Shown here in pieces: positions 17,978 through 26,588 of a stretch of DNA of 64,000 nucleotides; within the stretch, counting starts at the first letter, position 1, and each line of letters opens with the position of its first letter. The position numbers and the translations under genes were made by a program. This DNA is from Aliagarivorans taiwanensis DSM 22990 (GTDB taxonomy: Bacteria > Pseudomonadota > Gammaproteobacteria > Enterobacterales > Celerinatantimonadaceae). The DNA lies in contig NZ_AUBZ01000017.1 in the NCBI RefSeq assembly GCF_000429505.1, positions 46,934 through 110,933 of the forward strand. The letters are read 5' to 3'. The notes below the pieces were generated by a model. That model did not search any database, was not told the DNA's origin, and saw only the letters and a list, made by a program, of their open reading frames with translations.

Positions 17978-18325
17978 CTAGCTGCTGATAAACTTTGCAA
18001 ATTCCGCACTGGGTTCGCGATCTGAGTAGATATACACCGTGTTGCCGATGGGGTCGATGACCGAGAAGCCACGGTCGCCCCAAGGGTGGTCTTCCAGCGG
18101 CATGGCGATGGCAAGGCCCGCGCTGGTTAAGCGCGCATGTTCAGCATCCACATCTGCCACCTTAAAATTGAGCATAACGCCGGCGCCGGCAAACTCAGGC
18201 ATTTCTGCTTGCGGCTCAATAAAGCTAAGCTCCGGGCCGGTTTGATTGATACTGACCGTGACATACCAGCCACAGTCAAATACCGCTTTACCAGAACACT
18301 TGGGATGGAATATTGGTTTAGGTTC
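17978..18325 (-). pseudogene. Decayed VOC (glyoxalase/bleomycin-resistance) family gene
   Basis: The readable frame contains a typical VOC fold C-terminal two thirds: FDCGWYVTVS, GPELSFIEPQ, MLNFKVADVDAEHARL and HPWGDRGFSVIDPIGNTVYIY. Directly upstream in frame is a TAA (18326-18328), and no start codon or N-terminal strand precedes it. The adjacent frame there can encode ELDKNLNQY, resembling the first VOC helix, so a frameshift has probably disrupted the gene. An internal ATG at 18202 would give only 74 residues, too short for the fold. Confidence 0.65.
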
Positions 18326-18385
18326 TTATCGAGTTCCTACAAAAAGCGGGCTTCAGTCGTCCATAAGGGCGCTAAATAAATAGAA

Positions 18386-18419
18386 AAACAGCCAAGGGGC
18401 ACAAACCGCTTGGCTGTTT
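18386..18419 (-). terminator. Terminator of the BCCT transporter gene
   Basis: AAACAGCCAAG pairs with CTTGGCTGTTT (11 bp); on the minus strand it is followed by a T-rich tract. It lies 24 bp past the stop codon of the transporter gene. Confidence 0.8.
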
Positions 18420-18442
18420 GTTGTTTCAAATGATAGCGAAGG

Positions 18443-20044
18443 CTATGCGGTGCGAGCGTAGTCCAATTTGGTACTGGCTAGCTCGGTCTTCAGCCCCATC
18501 AGCAGGGTGACGCACATCAGCATTAGCACAAAGGTGAACGGCAAGCCGGTTGAGATGGTGCCGGCTTGCAGCGCCTCGATGGTCTCAGTGCCACCTACCC
18601 ATAGCAGGGTTGCGGCAATCACGCCTTCGGTGGTCGCCCAAAAGACCCGCTGAGGTACTGGTACATCCACCTTACCGCCAGCGGTGATGCTGTCGATCAC
18701 CAGCGACGCCGAATCCGATGAGGTGATAAAGAACACCATAATCAGACACACCGACAGCATCGACAGCAACGCACTTAGCGGCAATGCTTCGTAGGTGTAG
18801 AACAGCGCTAGGGTGATATCGGTCAGGCCGTGTTGGCCCAGTTCGCCCACTTTGTTGGCGATTTGGTCGATGGCTGCACCGCCGAAGGCCGACATCCAGA
18901 ACAGGGTGATAAGGGTTGGCAGTACAATCACCGCGATCAAAAATTCACGGATGGTGCGGCCCTTAGAGACTCGCGCAATAAACATACCAACGCAAGGTGA
19001 CCACGAAATCCACCACGCCCAGTAGAACACGGTCCAGCCGTGCATCCAGGCTTCGTCTTCGCGCCCGTATGGGTTACTCAGCGGGATGGCGTACTCCATG
19101 TACGAGCTCCAAGTGGTCGCAATAGAGTCAAAGAAGATGGCAATGCTGGCGATAATTACAAACACCAACAGTGCGAAGGCAGCGCCCAAGTTAATGTTAC
19201 TCAGCACCTTCACGCCGCCGTGGATACCACGAACCACCGACACCACCGCTAGTGAGGTAACAAACAGCACGATGCCCAGTTGAACCCCAATCGATGACTC
19301 AAAGCCAAATACATGACCCAAGCCGCTTGCCGCCTGCTGCGCACCTATCCCCAGCGAGGTCGCCAGACCAAACAAGGTCGCCAGTACCGCCAGAATATCG
19401 ATGATATGGCCCGCCCAGCCCCAAGTTCTGTCGCCTAGCAGCGGGTAGAACACCGAGCGGATCGACAGCGGTAAGCCCTTGTTGTAGGCAAAGAAGGCGA
19501 TGGAGAGTGCCACAACCGCGTAGATCGCCCAGGCATGGAAGCCCCAGTGGAACATGGTCGCGCCCAGCGCAGCGCGTTTCGCCTCTTCACTAAACGGCTC
19601 TATATTAAGTGGGGTTTCATACCAGCCAGTAAAGTAGGCGGCAGGCTCTGCAACGCCGTAGAAGATTAGTCCAATACCCATGCCTGCAGCGAACAGCATC
19701 GCCAGCCATGAAATATTGGAATACTCTTTTTGAGCGTCTGCACCGCCGATGCGGATCTTGCCGTAAGGTGAGAGCACCAGGCCGATACAGAAGATGATAA
19801 AGATGTTGCCAGCCCACATAAACAAGCCATCGAACTTGGCAATAATGGCCCATTTGGCACCATCAAGGGCGGCTTTTGCGGTGGAAGAGTCGGCTATTAG
19901 CAGCGCTGCGACGAACAGGGCGATAAGCCCGGCGCTAATGCCAAAGACGGGGTTGTGAACGTCGAACCCCCATTTAGTGATGTTATCTTGTCCTACGGTG
20001 TAGTCGGTGTTTTCAATACTGTATTTGTCAATGCCTTGACTCAT
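18443..20044 (-). CDS. BCCT-family betaine/choline/carnitine transporter
   Basis: Sodium- or proton-coupled importer of quaternary ammonium osmolytes in the inner membrane. About 12 hydrophobic segments are visible, and the family signature WAWWISWSPCVGMFIARVSK (about 343-362) is intact, as is the glycine-rich GMGIGLIFYGVAEP stretch (about 120-133). At 533 residues it lacks the long C-terminal osmosensory extension of BetP-like members. A GAGGAC sequence precedes the ATG. It probably serves osmoprotection with the nearby betaine-type binding protein and glucosylglycerate genes; the exact solute is unknown. Confidence 0.9.
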   Translation of the reverse strand: MSQGIDKYSIENTDYTVGQDNITKWGFDVHNPVFGISAGLIALFVAALLIADSSTAKAALDGAKWAIIAKFDGLFMWAGNIFIIFCIGLVLSPYGKIRIGGADAQKEYSNISWLAMLFAAGMGIGLIFYGVAEPAAYFTGWYETPLNIEPFSEEAKRAALGATMFHWGFHAWAIYAVVALSIAFFAYNKGLPLSIRSVFYPLLGDRTWGWAGHIIDILAVLATLFGLATSLGIGAQQAASGLGHVFGFESSIGVQLGIVLFVTSLAVVSVVRGIHGGVKVLSNINLGAAFALLVFVIIASIAIFFDSIATTWSSYMEYAIPLSNPYGREDEAWMHGWTVFYWAWWISWSPCVGMFIARVSKGRTIREFLIAVIVLPTLITLFWMSAFGGAAIDQIANKVGELGQHGLTDITLALFYTYEALPLSALLSMLSVCLIMVFFITSSDSASLVIDSITAGGKVDVPVPQRVFWATTEGVIAATLLWVGGTETIEALQAGTISTGLPFTFVLMLMCVTLLMGLKTELASTKLDYARTA

Positions 20045-20288
20045 GGGTCCTCAAAGTGCCGATGGCACGTGAAAAATGAGCGCGCATTATAGCATTTGGT
20101 TATAAATTATCACCTTATATGATTTATAGGTTATAGAGACTATGTCATTTGAGTCTGAAACCCTAAATAAATTAGGGGTATAGACGCGTTATTAAGAACG
20201 TAGAATGCGGCTTTTTTGGGCATGTTTGGGGGGCTACAGGCGAGCCCAACAAAGATATTATTCTGCGCCGTACTATTAGCGCTCAAGC

Positions 20289-20531
20289 TCAAGTTGCTTC
20301 GAACGGTTTGCTGTGCTGCTCACATTTAGCCAAAATGGCCAGCTTTTCCTGATCAGACGCAGCCGACCATCTTACGATCTCATCGATATGGCGATAGCAG
20401 CCCAAGCATATGTCCTGCTCGTTGAGGCAGCAGTTCCGAACACAGGGGGACTCGACGGCGCTTGCCTGCTTATCGATGCGTATCTGGGGGAGCTGTTTAG
20501 CGTTCGCCGGCTGGCGGTCACGACTATCCAT
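20289..20531 (-). CDS. DUF1289 small cysteine-rich protein
   Basis: 80 residues with the DUF1289 pattern SPCVRNCCLNEQDICLGCYR (about 28-47), in which cysteines resemble a small iron-sulfur or zinc site, followed by DEIVRW. The family is widespread and uncharacterised. It sits 9 bp downstream of the GFA-family gene on the same strand, so the two are probably cotranscribed. Confidence 0.8.
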   Translation of the reverse strand: MDSRDRQPANAKQLPQIRIDKQASAVESPCVRNCCLNEQDICLGCYRHIDEIVRWSAASDQEKLAILAKCEQHSKPFEAT

Positions 20532-20540
20532 GGTGCGATG

Positions 20541-20891
20541 CTACAGCGATGCGCCGTCGAACACACTGATTGGCAGCTTGGTGACATCAACACCCTCAAG
20601 GCAGCCAAGGTTTGCTCGGTAGTAGCCGGGTTTGCGCAAGGTCTGGTGGAACGGGTAGATACCGCAGCGATTGCAAAAGTGATGCTTGGCGACATTGCTG
20701 GCAAACGCATAGGTCGACAGCGCACCTTCAATGGCCGTGATCGTGAGATCGCTTTGCGAAATCACAAACTCCGTCATGGTCGCGCCTTTTCTGCGACAGA
20801 TAGAGCAGTTGCACGTTAAGCCTGTGGTGATCTCTGGTCCTTCAAACTCGAATGTCACCGCCCCGCAGTGACAGCTTCCTTTATGCTTCAT
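20541..20891 (-). CDS. GFA (glutathione-dependent formaldehyde-activating)-like zinc protein
   Basis: 116 residues of the GFA/CENP-V fold. Zinc ligands are seen in CHCGAVTFEFEG (about 7-18), CNCSICRRKG (about 28-37) and HFCNRCGIYPF (about 71-81). Members bind zinc; a few catalyse S-hydroxymethylglutathione formation, but most are uncharacterised, and function here should be left open. It is the first gene of a pair with the DUF1289 protein. Confidence 0.85.
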   Translation of the reverse strand: MKHKGSCHCGAVTFEFEGPEITTGLTCNCSICRRKGATMTEFVISQSDLTITAIEGALSTYAFASNVAKHHFCNRCGIYPFHQTLRKPGYYRANLGCLEGVDVTKLPISVFDGASL

Positions 20892-21236
20892 GATTCAATC
20901 CCTGTGCAAAGACATTGGTGCTAGAGCAAGGCGTTGTAGAGTAGGCTGCCTGCCGCTAATGCGCTCAAAATCAAGGTGATTAATGTTACACCATTTGGGC
21001 CGTATAGGATGTACGAAGTTGTTGTGATAGTGGCTCGGGGTATGCTTTGACGAACACAAGAGTAGGACCATATGCAGGGCGTGAACAGTAGCGTGATGCG
21101 TGGCGAGCAAGACGATCACTCACAATCAATGAAAGTCGTTACACATCAAATCAATAGATCTCAAATGGTTTGAGGTCTAACTATTGGATATGTATAGTAA
21201 TTGCTTTAATTAACCTTCTGCGGATAAGGATGTGCC
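20892..21236. other. Intergenic region between divergent genes
   Basis: 345 bp separating the GFA-like gene and the binding-protein gene. A short hairpin (21156-21177, CTCAAA/TTTGAG) about 60 bp before the binding-protein start might be an operator. Nothing else recognisable. Confidence 0.4.
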
Positions 21237-22220
21237 GTGAAACTCAACTATCTACTCTTATCGTTACTTATTTGTTTTGGTGCCAAAGCCAGCGATTGCG
21301 GCCCGATAACCATCGCCGATATGACCTACGCCTCGGGCAGCATTTTCGCCAATATCGACCGCTTTATCTTGGAACATGGCTATGGCTGCGATGCGGAGTT
21401 AGTTCCCGGCGACACCATGCCCACAACCGCCGCCATGGTGCAAAAAGGAAAACCCGATATCGCCCCCGAGCTTTGGACTAACTCCATCGCCGATCTTATT
21501 GAGACCAATGTTGAGAACGGCGTATTGGTGATTGCTGGCAACTCCTTGTCCGATGGCGGTGAGGAAGGGCTTTGGGTACCTTCATACTTGGTTGAGGCCA
21601 ATCCCGAACTGGCCACTATGGAAGGGGTAATCAAGCATGCCGAGCTGTTTACCCATCCCGAGGATGACCGAAAGAGCGCCGTCTATGGATGCCCCTCGGG
21701 CTGGAAGTGTCAGATCATCGTGGGTAATTTGTTTAAAGCCTTTGATCTCGAGGCTCGGGGCTTTGAATTGGTCGATCCCGGCTCGAGTGCGGGCCTGTCT
21801 GGCTCTATCGTCAAAGCCTATGAGCGACAAGAACCCTGGCTGGGTTATTACTGGGCGCCCACGGCAATCTTGGGCAAGTACGATATGGTAAAGGTCGACT
21901 TTCAGCACGAGTTCGATGAACAGCATTGGTACGGCTGTATCATCCAAGACGACTGTGAGCTGCCAAAAGTGTCGCCTTTCCCCGCATCTCCTGTACGGAC
22001 GGTGGTAACCGCCAATTTTGACCAGCGCTATCCCAAGTTGATGGAGTATCTAAACATCCGGGGTATTGGCAATGGGGATATGAACAAGCTATTAGCCTGG
22101 AAAGACGCCGAGCAGGCGGATACCGAAGAGACGATGTACCACTTTCTTGAGCAATATTCGCACATCTGGAAGCCTTGGCTTAGTGAAGAGCGTGCGCGAA
22201 AAGTCGAAGCAGCGCTGTAG
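21237..22220 (+). CDS. Orphan glycine-betaine-type ABC substrate-binding protein
   Basis: Periplasmic solute-binding protein of the OpuAC/ProX family. Signal peptide about 1-18 (LLSLLICFGAKA); the mature start DCGPITIADMTYASGS and the SSAGLSGSIVKAYERQEPWLGYYWAPT region (about 183-209) with aromatic residues fit a quaternary-amine pocket. Even number of cysteines suggests disulfides. Start is GTG with AAGGA 7 bases upstream. No permease or ATPase gene is adjacent, so it must work with a transporter encoded elsewhere or as a sensor partner. The substrate is inferred, not shown. Confidence 0.85.
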   Translation: MKLNYLLLSLLICFGAKASDCGPITIADMTYASGSIFANIDRFILEHGYGCDAELVPGDTMPTTAAMVQKGKPDIAPELWTNSIADLIETNVENGVLVIAGNSLSDGGEEGLWVPSYLVEANPELATMEGVIKHAELFTHPEDDRKSAVYGCPSGWKCQIIVGNLFKAFDLEARGFELVDPGSSAGLSGSIVKAYERQEPWLGYYWAPTAILGKYDMVKVDFQHEFDEQHWYGCIIQDDCELPKVSPFPASPVRTVVTANFDQRYPKLMEYLNIRGIGNGDMNKLLAWKDAEQADTEETMYHFLEQYSHIWKPWLSEERARKVEAAL

Positions 22221-22325
22221 GGAAGGGGAAGCTGAGTGGTGTTCGTTACGGGCGGGGACCATGATATTACTCGGTTCCGTAATGACCGTTTGCCTAAGCA
22301 CTAGTCGCTTGACCTTGTAAAGCGG

Positions 22326-22739
22326 CTAGCTACGCCAAAAACACCCGCAGCGTCTACAGCGCAAGCCATGTTTGTAGAAGAACAAAGGAAAGCCCAGTAA
22401 CAGGAAAACCACAAATGCGGCTTTCTTCCCCTGGGTATAGGGCTCGATTTCGATGGCGCCGCAGTCGGGGCAAACCTCTGCGGTGTCGGGATACTCTTCG
22501 GCCAGTACCTCGCACAGCGCGTCAGAATGGTCCTGCTGCAACAGTTCGATAGCGCGCTTGGCATGTTCAGTTGGCGCAAGCAGGCGCACACCTCCAATAG
22601 CGTTGGAGTACAGCCACTGCATATTCACGGTATGCTCATCCGCCACAAAGGCTGGAACGCCTTCGCTTTCCAGCATGCTTCTTGCGATATGCGCCTCATG
22701 GGGGAATGAGAACCTTGCAACAACGACTAACTGACTCAT
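22326..22739 (-). CDS. DUF2007-type protein with zinc-ribbon-like cysteines
   Basis: 137 residues. The N-terminal part (1-70) matches the DUF2007/putative signal-transducing pattern: a ferredoxin-like start VVVARFSFPHEAHIARSMLESEGV followed by VRLLAPTEHAKRAIELL. A CPDCG (about 90-94) and a C-terminal CRRCG (about 129-133) could form a zinc ribbon around one membrane-like segment (FVVFLLLGFPLFFY). Function unknown. Confidence 0.75.
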   Translation of the reverse strand: MSQLVVVARFSFPHEAHIARSMLESEGVPAFVADEHTVNMQWLYSNAIGGVRLLAPTEHAKRAIELLQQDHSDALCEVLAEEYPDTAEVCPDCGAIEIEPYTQGKKAAFVVFLLLGFPLFFYKHGLRCRRCGCFWRS

Positions 22740-22803
22740 ACAACTCTCCTTGAGGTAGGTAACATCGTGTTGGTAAGACGTAAGTAAGCCAATACATTAA
22801 CCA

Positions 22804-23133
22804 TCACTGTTCTATGTGACTTGGCCTACCAATACACGACCTAACAGATAGCACCAATCTTGCAACTAAGGCCGGCGCCAAAATCATACATGCGGTCTTA
22901 ACTGACCACACGATAAGAAGACTATCTAAGTGGTTCGGCGCTGAGGAATCTCCTGCCGGAAAGTAGAAAACAACCAGCCATACGGGGAAGGTGCAAATAG
23001 CGGTGTGGAGTTCGAACTTATCGAATACGCCTCGTTGCTTTGCCTTTTTAGCACTCGCTACCAAACCCAAGATACTCACTATCAGCGAAACTGTGGCTAC
23101 TATAAATAGGGTGAAGCCAATGACCATTCCCAC
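22804..23133 (-). CDS. Small multi-span membrane protein, unknown
   Basis: 109 residues with three hydrophobic stretches (about 3-26, 48-61, 73-94) and a basic loop KKAKQRG after the first. No family recognised. It lies in a decayed region beside a GNAT pseudogene, so its own integrity is uncertain, though the frame is open from ATG to stop. Confidence 0.5.
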   Translation of the reverse strand: MGMVIGFTLFIVATVSLIVSILGLVASAKKAKQRGVFDKFELHTAICTFPVWLVVFYFPAGDSSAPNHLDSLLIVWSVKTACMILAPALVARLVLSVRSCIGRPSHIEQ

Positions 23134-23240
23134 GATTTTTTCCTTTTGACACTACCTTACGCCGCTAGCATAGCAGCTTTATAGTTCCTTGTTTTGTAAT
23201 GATTTATTCTGGATATCTAAAGTGCAAAAGCCTAGTTAAA

Positions 23241-23771
23241 TCATCTGGAGCTAGCCATTCTCCACTCTTGGCCACTCATCCGGTATACACGCACTGGCCG
23301 ATTGTGAAACTCCAGCATCGTGTAGTGTGCAAATCCGGTTTTCTCCGACACCCTGACAGAAGCGATATGCTCAGGCTCGATAATTGCCACAATCGATTCA
23401 CAGCCCTTGTGGCGAAACGCATACTCAAGAACTCAATGTACAGCCTCTGTCGCCAAACCTCGATTCCAGAACTTCTGCGCTAGCCTATAACCAAGGTTGA
23501 TCTCCTCTACACCCGCAATCAGCTCAGGCCCCACACCACAGAAGCCAATAAGCTCTCCAGTCTCTTTCTCAACCAATGCCCAAGGGCCGACACCATGCGA
23601 CGAGTAGCATGTTAAACACCAATCGATAAACGCTTAGGTAGCAGCCTCATCGCATACTCCGCGAGCTGAATATTTCATTACCTCGGGATAGCTTAAGATA
23701 GCGGTGAGGGCTGAGAGGTCTTGATGAGACAGGGGCCTTATCGATAGTCTTTTAGTTTCGAACAACTGCAT
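23241..23771 (-). pseudogene. GNAT acetyltransferase (RimJ/RimL-like) with two in-frame stops
   Basis: Translating one continuous frame gives a complete 176-codon GNAT: MQLFETKRLSIRPLSHQDL at the start, WALVEKETGELIGFCGVGP, the LGYRLAQKFWNRGLATEAV acetyl-CoA motif and SVRVSEKTGFAHY near the end. The frame is broken twice, by TAA (23634-23636) after codon 45 and TGA (23433-23435) after codon 112, without any frameshift. Point mutations therefore silenced an otherwise full-length gene, implying recent inactivation. Confidence 0.85.
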
Positions 23772-23927
23772 CGCATCCGTATTGAGATTGGAGCTGCTAA
23801 AGTAGCCGCGAAGGAAGGGTATAACTAAAGCTAGTGAGTCTAGCGGGTAGCCTTACTACCAAGTTGCTACCATGCGTTTTTGTGGTGGTGTTGCTTATGA
23901 ACGCTCGCAGTTAAAGCTTACTCATGC

Positions 23928-24236
23928 TTGCCAGCAATAACGGTAACTAGCCCTATTAAAGTGATCTTCGGTCTAAAGGGGATGGGGGTGGCACCGGCTG
24001 GTATTGAAGCTAGTAACACTGGGCATCACCATTTGATTGTGGATGCGCCCACGCCCGCTGCCGGAGCACCAATCCCGGCTGATGCCAACCACCTGCACTT
24101 TGGTGGTGGACAGACTGAAACCACGATTGAGCTAGCGCCTGGCGAACACACCTTGCAGTTGGTGTTGGGCGATTTCTTGCACCGCCCGCACGATAAGGCT
24201 GTGGTGTCGGAGGTGATTACTATAACGGTTGAATAG
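23928..24236 (+). pseudogene. DUF4399 protein lacking its N-terminus
   Basis: The readable 102 residues match the DUF4399 domain: KVIFGLKGMGVAPAGIEASN, TGHHHLIVD, NHLHFGGGQTETTI and LQLVLGDFLHRPHDKAVVSE. Family members normally begin with a signal peptide and about 20 more residues. Here the only in-frame start is a TTG with no Shine-Dalgarno, and a TGA lies ten codons further up. It is most likely a 5'-truncated remnant; a short cytoplasmic variant is the alternative. Confidence 0.55.
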
Positions 24237-24461
24237 CTATTGCTCACTCGTGTCTGCTGTCATATCTCTGCGCTTGATTGCAGGCGCATTTGCTTCCCTG
24301 CGTTGATAAGGCAATAGCGTTAACTCTTAATGCCAGAGTCCCGCTGATTAAGATATGTCCATCTATGTAGCGACCCCTCACTATGGTGACCGGCGGCTAT
24401 ACAGTCGTCGCTAAGTATTAGAAAATCCTGAAATTGTTTTACCTTATGGAACTTCGTACTG

Positions 24462-25151
24462 ATGTTAATGTTGTTTAAATGGACTTTCTTTGTTCTAGTG
24501 AGTTTTGTATTACTCTTCACCCCACTATTTCCTCTGGTTATTGTGCAAATAATCTGTATGGCAACCCAAAACTCGCGCACACAAAAAGCTATGGATAAGG
24601 TGAACTCCAGTCTAATTGAAGGAGAGACCTTAGTGCATGTTGCCATTGCTAGGCGTGTATCGGCACTGTATTCGCGCCGAACTGTACTCGCCGTTACTAA
24701 CAGCCGTGTGCTCGAGCTTTCTCGCGGGTTGTTGGGAGGCTTCTCAATGCGCGAGACGCAGATCAAGAACGTAGAGAGTGTTGAACTTTCACAAAGCTCC
24801 CTGCCCGCGATGTCCGGTTCTGTATTGCATGTCAACTTTGATGGCTATGATGAGATTAGCTTGCGTACCTTTTGCGATATCGCCTCTGCCATGTATTCCA
24901 CCTTGCAACGCGAAGTTCATGCCTGGGAGGAGCGTAACCGAGTTCGGAAGTTGGAAGAAACGCGGGCAGAATCAGGTGGTACCTTTATCAATCAAGCAGC
25001 GAGCCCCGCGCAAGCAGGAGGAGCCAGTGGTAGTTCCATACTCGCTGAGATAGAAAAGGCTAAGAACATGCTTGAAGAGGGCATCATTAACACCGTTGAG
25101 TTTGACGAGATAAAATCAAAGCTACTTAGCAACCCCAGCAATAAAATCTAG
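24462..25151 (+). CDS. Membrane-anchored bacterial PH-like and SHOCT domain protein
   Basis: 229 residues. N-terminal hydrophobic anchor (about 4-33), then a PH-like beta-rich domain (about 55-150, EGETLVHVAIARRV, RTVLAVTNSRVLELSRG, IKNVESVELSQSS), a linker rich in Ala/Ser/Gly, and a C-terminal SHOCT motif (about 192-223, ILAEIEKAKNMLEEGIINTV). SHOCT tails are common in small bacterial membrane proteins and may mediate assembly. No partner is adjacent; role unknown. Confidence 0.7.
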   Translation: MLMLFKWTFFVLVSFVLLFTPLFPLVIVQIICMATQNSRTQKAMDKVNSSLIEGETLVHVAIARRVSALYSRRTVLAVTNSRVLELSRGLLGGFSMRETQIKNVESVELSQSSLPAMSGSVLHVNFDGYDEISLRTFCDIASAMYSTLQREVHAWEERNRVRKLEETRAESGGTFINQAASPAQAGGASGSSILAEIEKAKNMLEEGIINTVEFDEIKSKLLSNPSNKI

Positions 25152-25331
25152 CAGCTGCTCAATCTCTCATATCCAAACCTGAGTGTGTTCGCTGATAGTG
25201 GGCACACCACTAATCCCCGGCATTTTTAACGGGTGAATTAGTGCTATCGATAGTGATTAATCTGATACTTTGATACCGTTGATTAAGCGCGTACACTAGC
25301 CTGCATCTTCGCGAGTATCTGTAGTAAGTTC

Positions 25332-26588
25332 ATGAAAATCCTTCACACAGCAGATTGGCATTTAGGCCACCAACTGCATGGTTACAGCCGCTATGCAGAG
25401 CATCAGTATTTCCTCGATTGGCTGTTAGAGCAGATTGAGCAGCATCAGGTGGATGCGCTGCTCATTAGTGGCGATATCTTCGACACCGCTAACCCCTCGG
25501 CGACCAGCTGGCAGCAGCTATATGGCTTCTTGGGCCAGTTGGCTAAGCAAAGCCCCGGTTGTCAGGTGGTGGTGGCTGCCGGAAACCACGACTCTCCCAG
25601 CAAGCTGAATGCGCCGCAGCATCTGCTTACCCATTTCGACCTGCATTTTGTTGGCTCGGTGCCGTATAACGATGAAGGTCATCCGGAGTTGAACCGCTTG
25701 TTGCTACCGCTGAAAAAGCGCGATGGCCAGCTGAAGGGCTGGGTTCTGGCGGTGCCATTTTTACGTAGCAGCGATCTGCGTTTAGATGGTGAGATTGCCG
25801 ACTCCCAGCTGCGCTGGCAAAGTGCGATTAACGAGGTCTACCAAGGGCTGGGCGAGCTGGCGCAATCGCTACTGCAACCCGAGCATTGTCTGGTCAGCAT
25901 GGGCCATGGCCATGTTACCGGTGGGCAGATATCCGAGCTCAGTGAGCGGCATGTGCAGATCGGTGGCCAGCATGCGCTGCCACTGACCATCTTCCCTGAG
26001 CGCAGTGACTATGTGGCGCTGGGGCATCTGCACTTGGCCCAACAAATTAAAGTACGTGAAGGCGAGCTAGGCGAGGTGCACTACAGCGGTTCGCCCTTGG
26101 CCTTATCGATGAGTGAGCGCCGCTATCGCCATCAACTCAAGCTGTTGAGCTGGCGCGAAGGCGAGTTCGAGGTCGAGAGCCTGGAAACGCCCAAGCTGTG
26201 CCAGATGCTGGTGGTGCCAGAAAAGCCCGCTGGGTTGGAGCAAGTATTGGCTGAGCTTAATGCGCTACCGACCCTCGATGCACCCTTCGAGCAGCGCCCC
26301 TTCCTAGAGGTACGGGTTAAGCTCGACCAACCACAAACCCAGCTGCGCGAAAAAGTGTTGGCCGCCATCGATGACAAGGGGCTGAGGCTTGCCAAGATCA
26401 GCATCTCTTATCCTGAGAAAGAGGCTGAGCAACACTTTGCCAAAGCAGGAGAGCAGTTGAGTAACCTAAAACCCGAGCAGGTATTTGAGCTTTGCCATCA
26501 GCAGCGCTTTGAGGGCAAGCCCTCCGAGGCGCTTAGCCGCGCTTTTAGTGAAGTGATGGAGCAGGTGTATGCGGAGGGCGAGCGATGA
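25332..26588 (+). CDS. sbcD: SbcCD nuclease, catalytic subunit SbcD
   Basis: Mre11-type metallophosphoesterase that cuts DNA hairpins and processes ends together with SbcC. The five phosphoesterase motifs are all visible: DWHLGHQL (8-15), GDIFDTANPS (about 48-57), GNHDSPS (about 84-90), GHGHVTGG and GHLHLAQ (about 235). Length 418 is close to E. coli SbcD (400). The stop overlaps the sbcC start (ATGA), as is usual in this operon. Confidence 0.95.
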   Translation: MKILHTADWHLGHQLHGYSRYAEHQYFLDWLLEQIEQHQVDALLISGDIFDTANPSATSWQQLYGFLGQLAKQSPGCQVVVAAGNHDSPSKLNAPQHLLTHFDLHFVGSVPYNDEGHPELNRLLLPLKKRDGQLKGWVLAVPFLRSSDLRLDGEIADSQLRWQSAINEVYQGLGELAQSLLQPEHCLVSMGHGHVTGGQISELSERHVQIGGQHALPLTIFPERSDYVALGHLHLAQQIKVREGELGEVHYSGSPLALSMSERRYRHQLKLLSWREGEFEVESLETPKLCQMLVVPEKPAGLEQVLAELNALPTLDAPFEQRPFLEVRVKLDQPQTQLREKVLAAIDDKGLRLAKISISYPEKEAEQHFAKAGEQLSNLKPEQVFELCHQQRFEGKPSEALSRAFSEVMEQVYAEGER

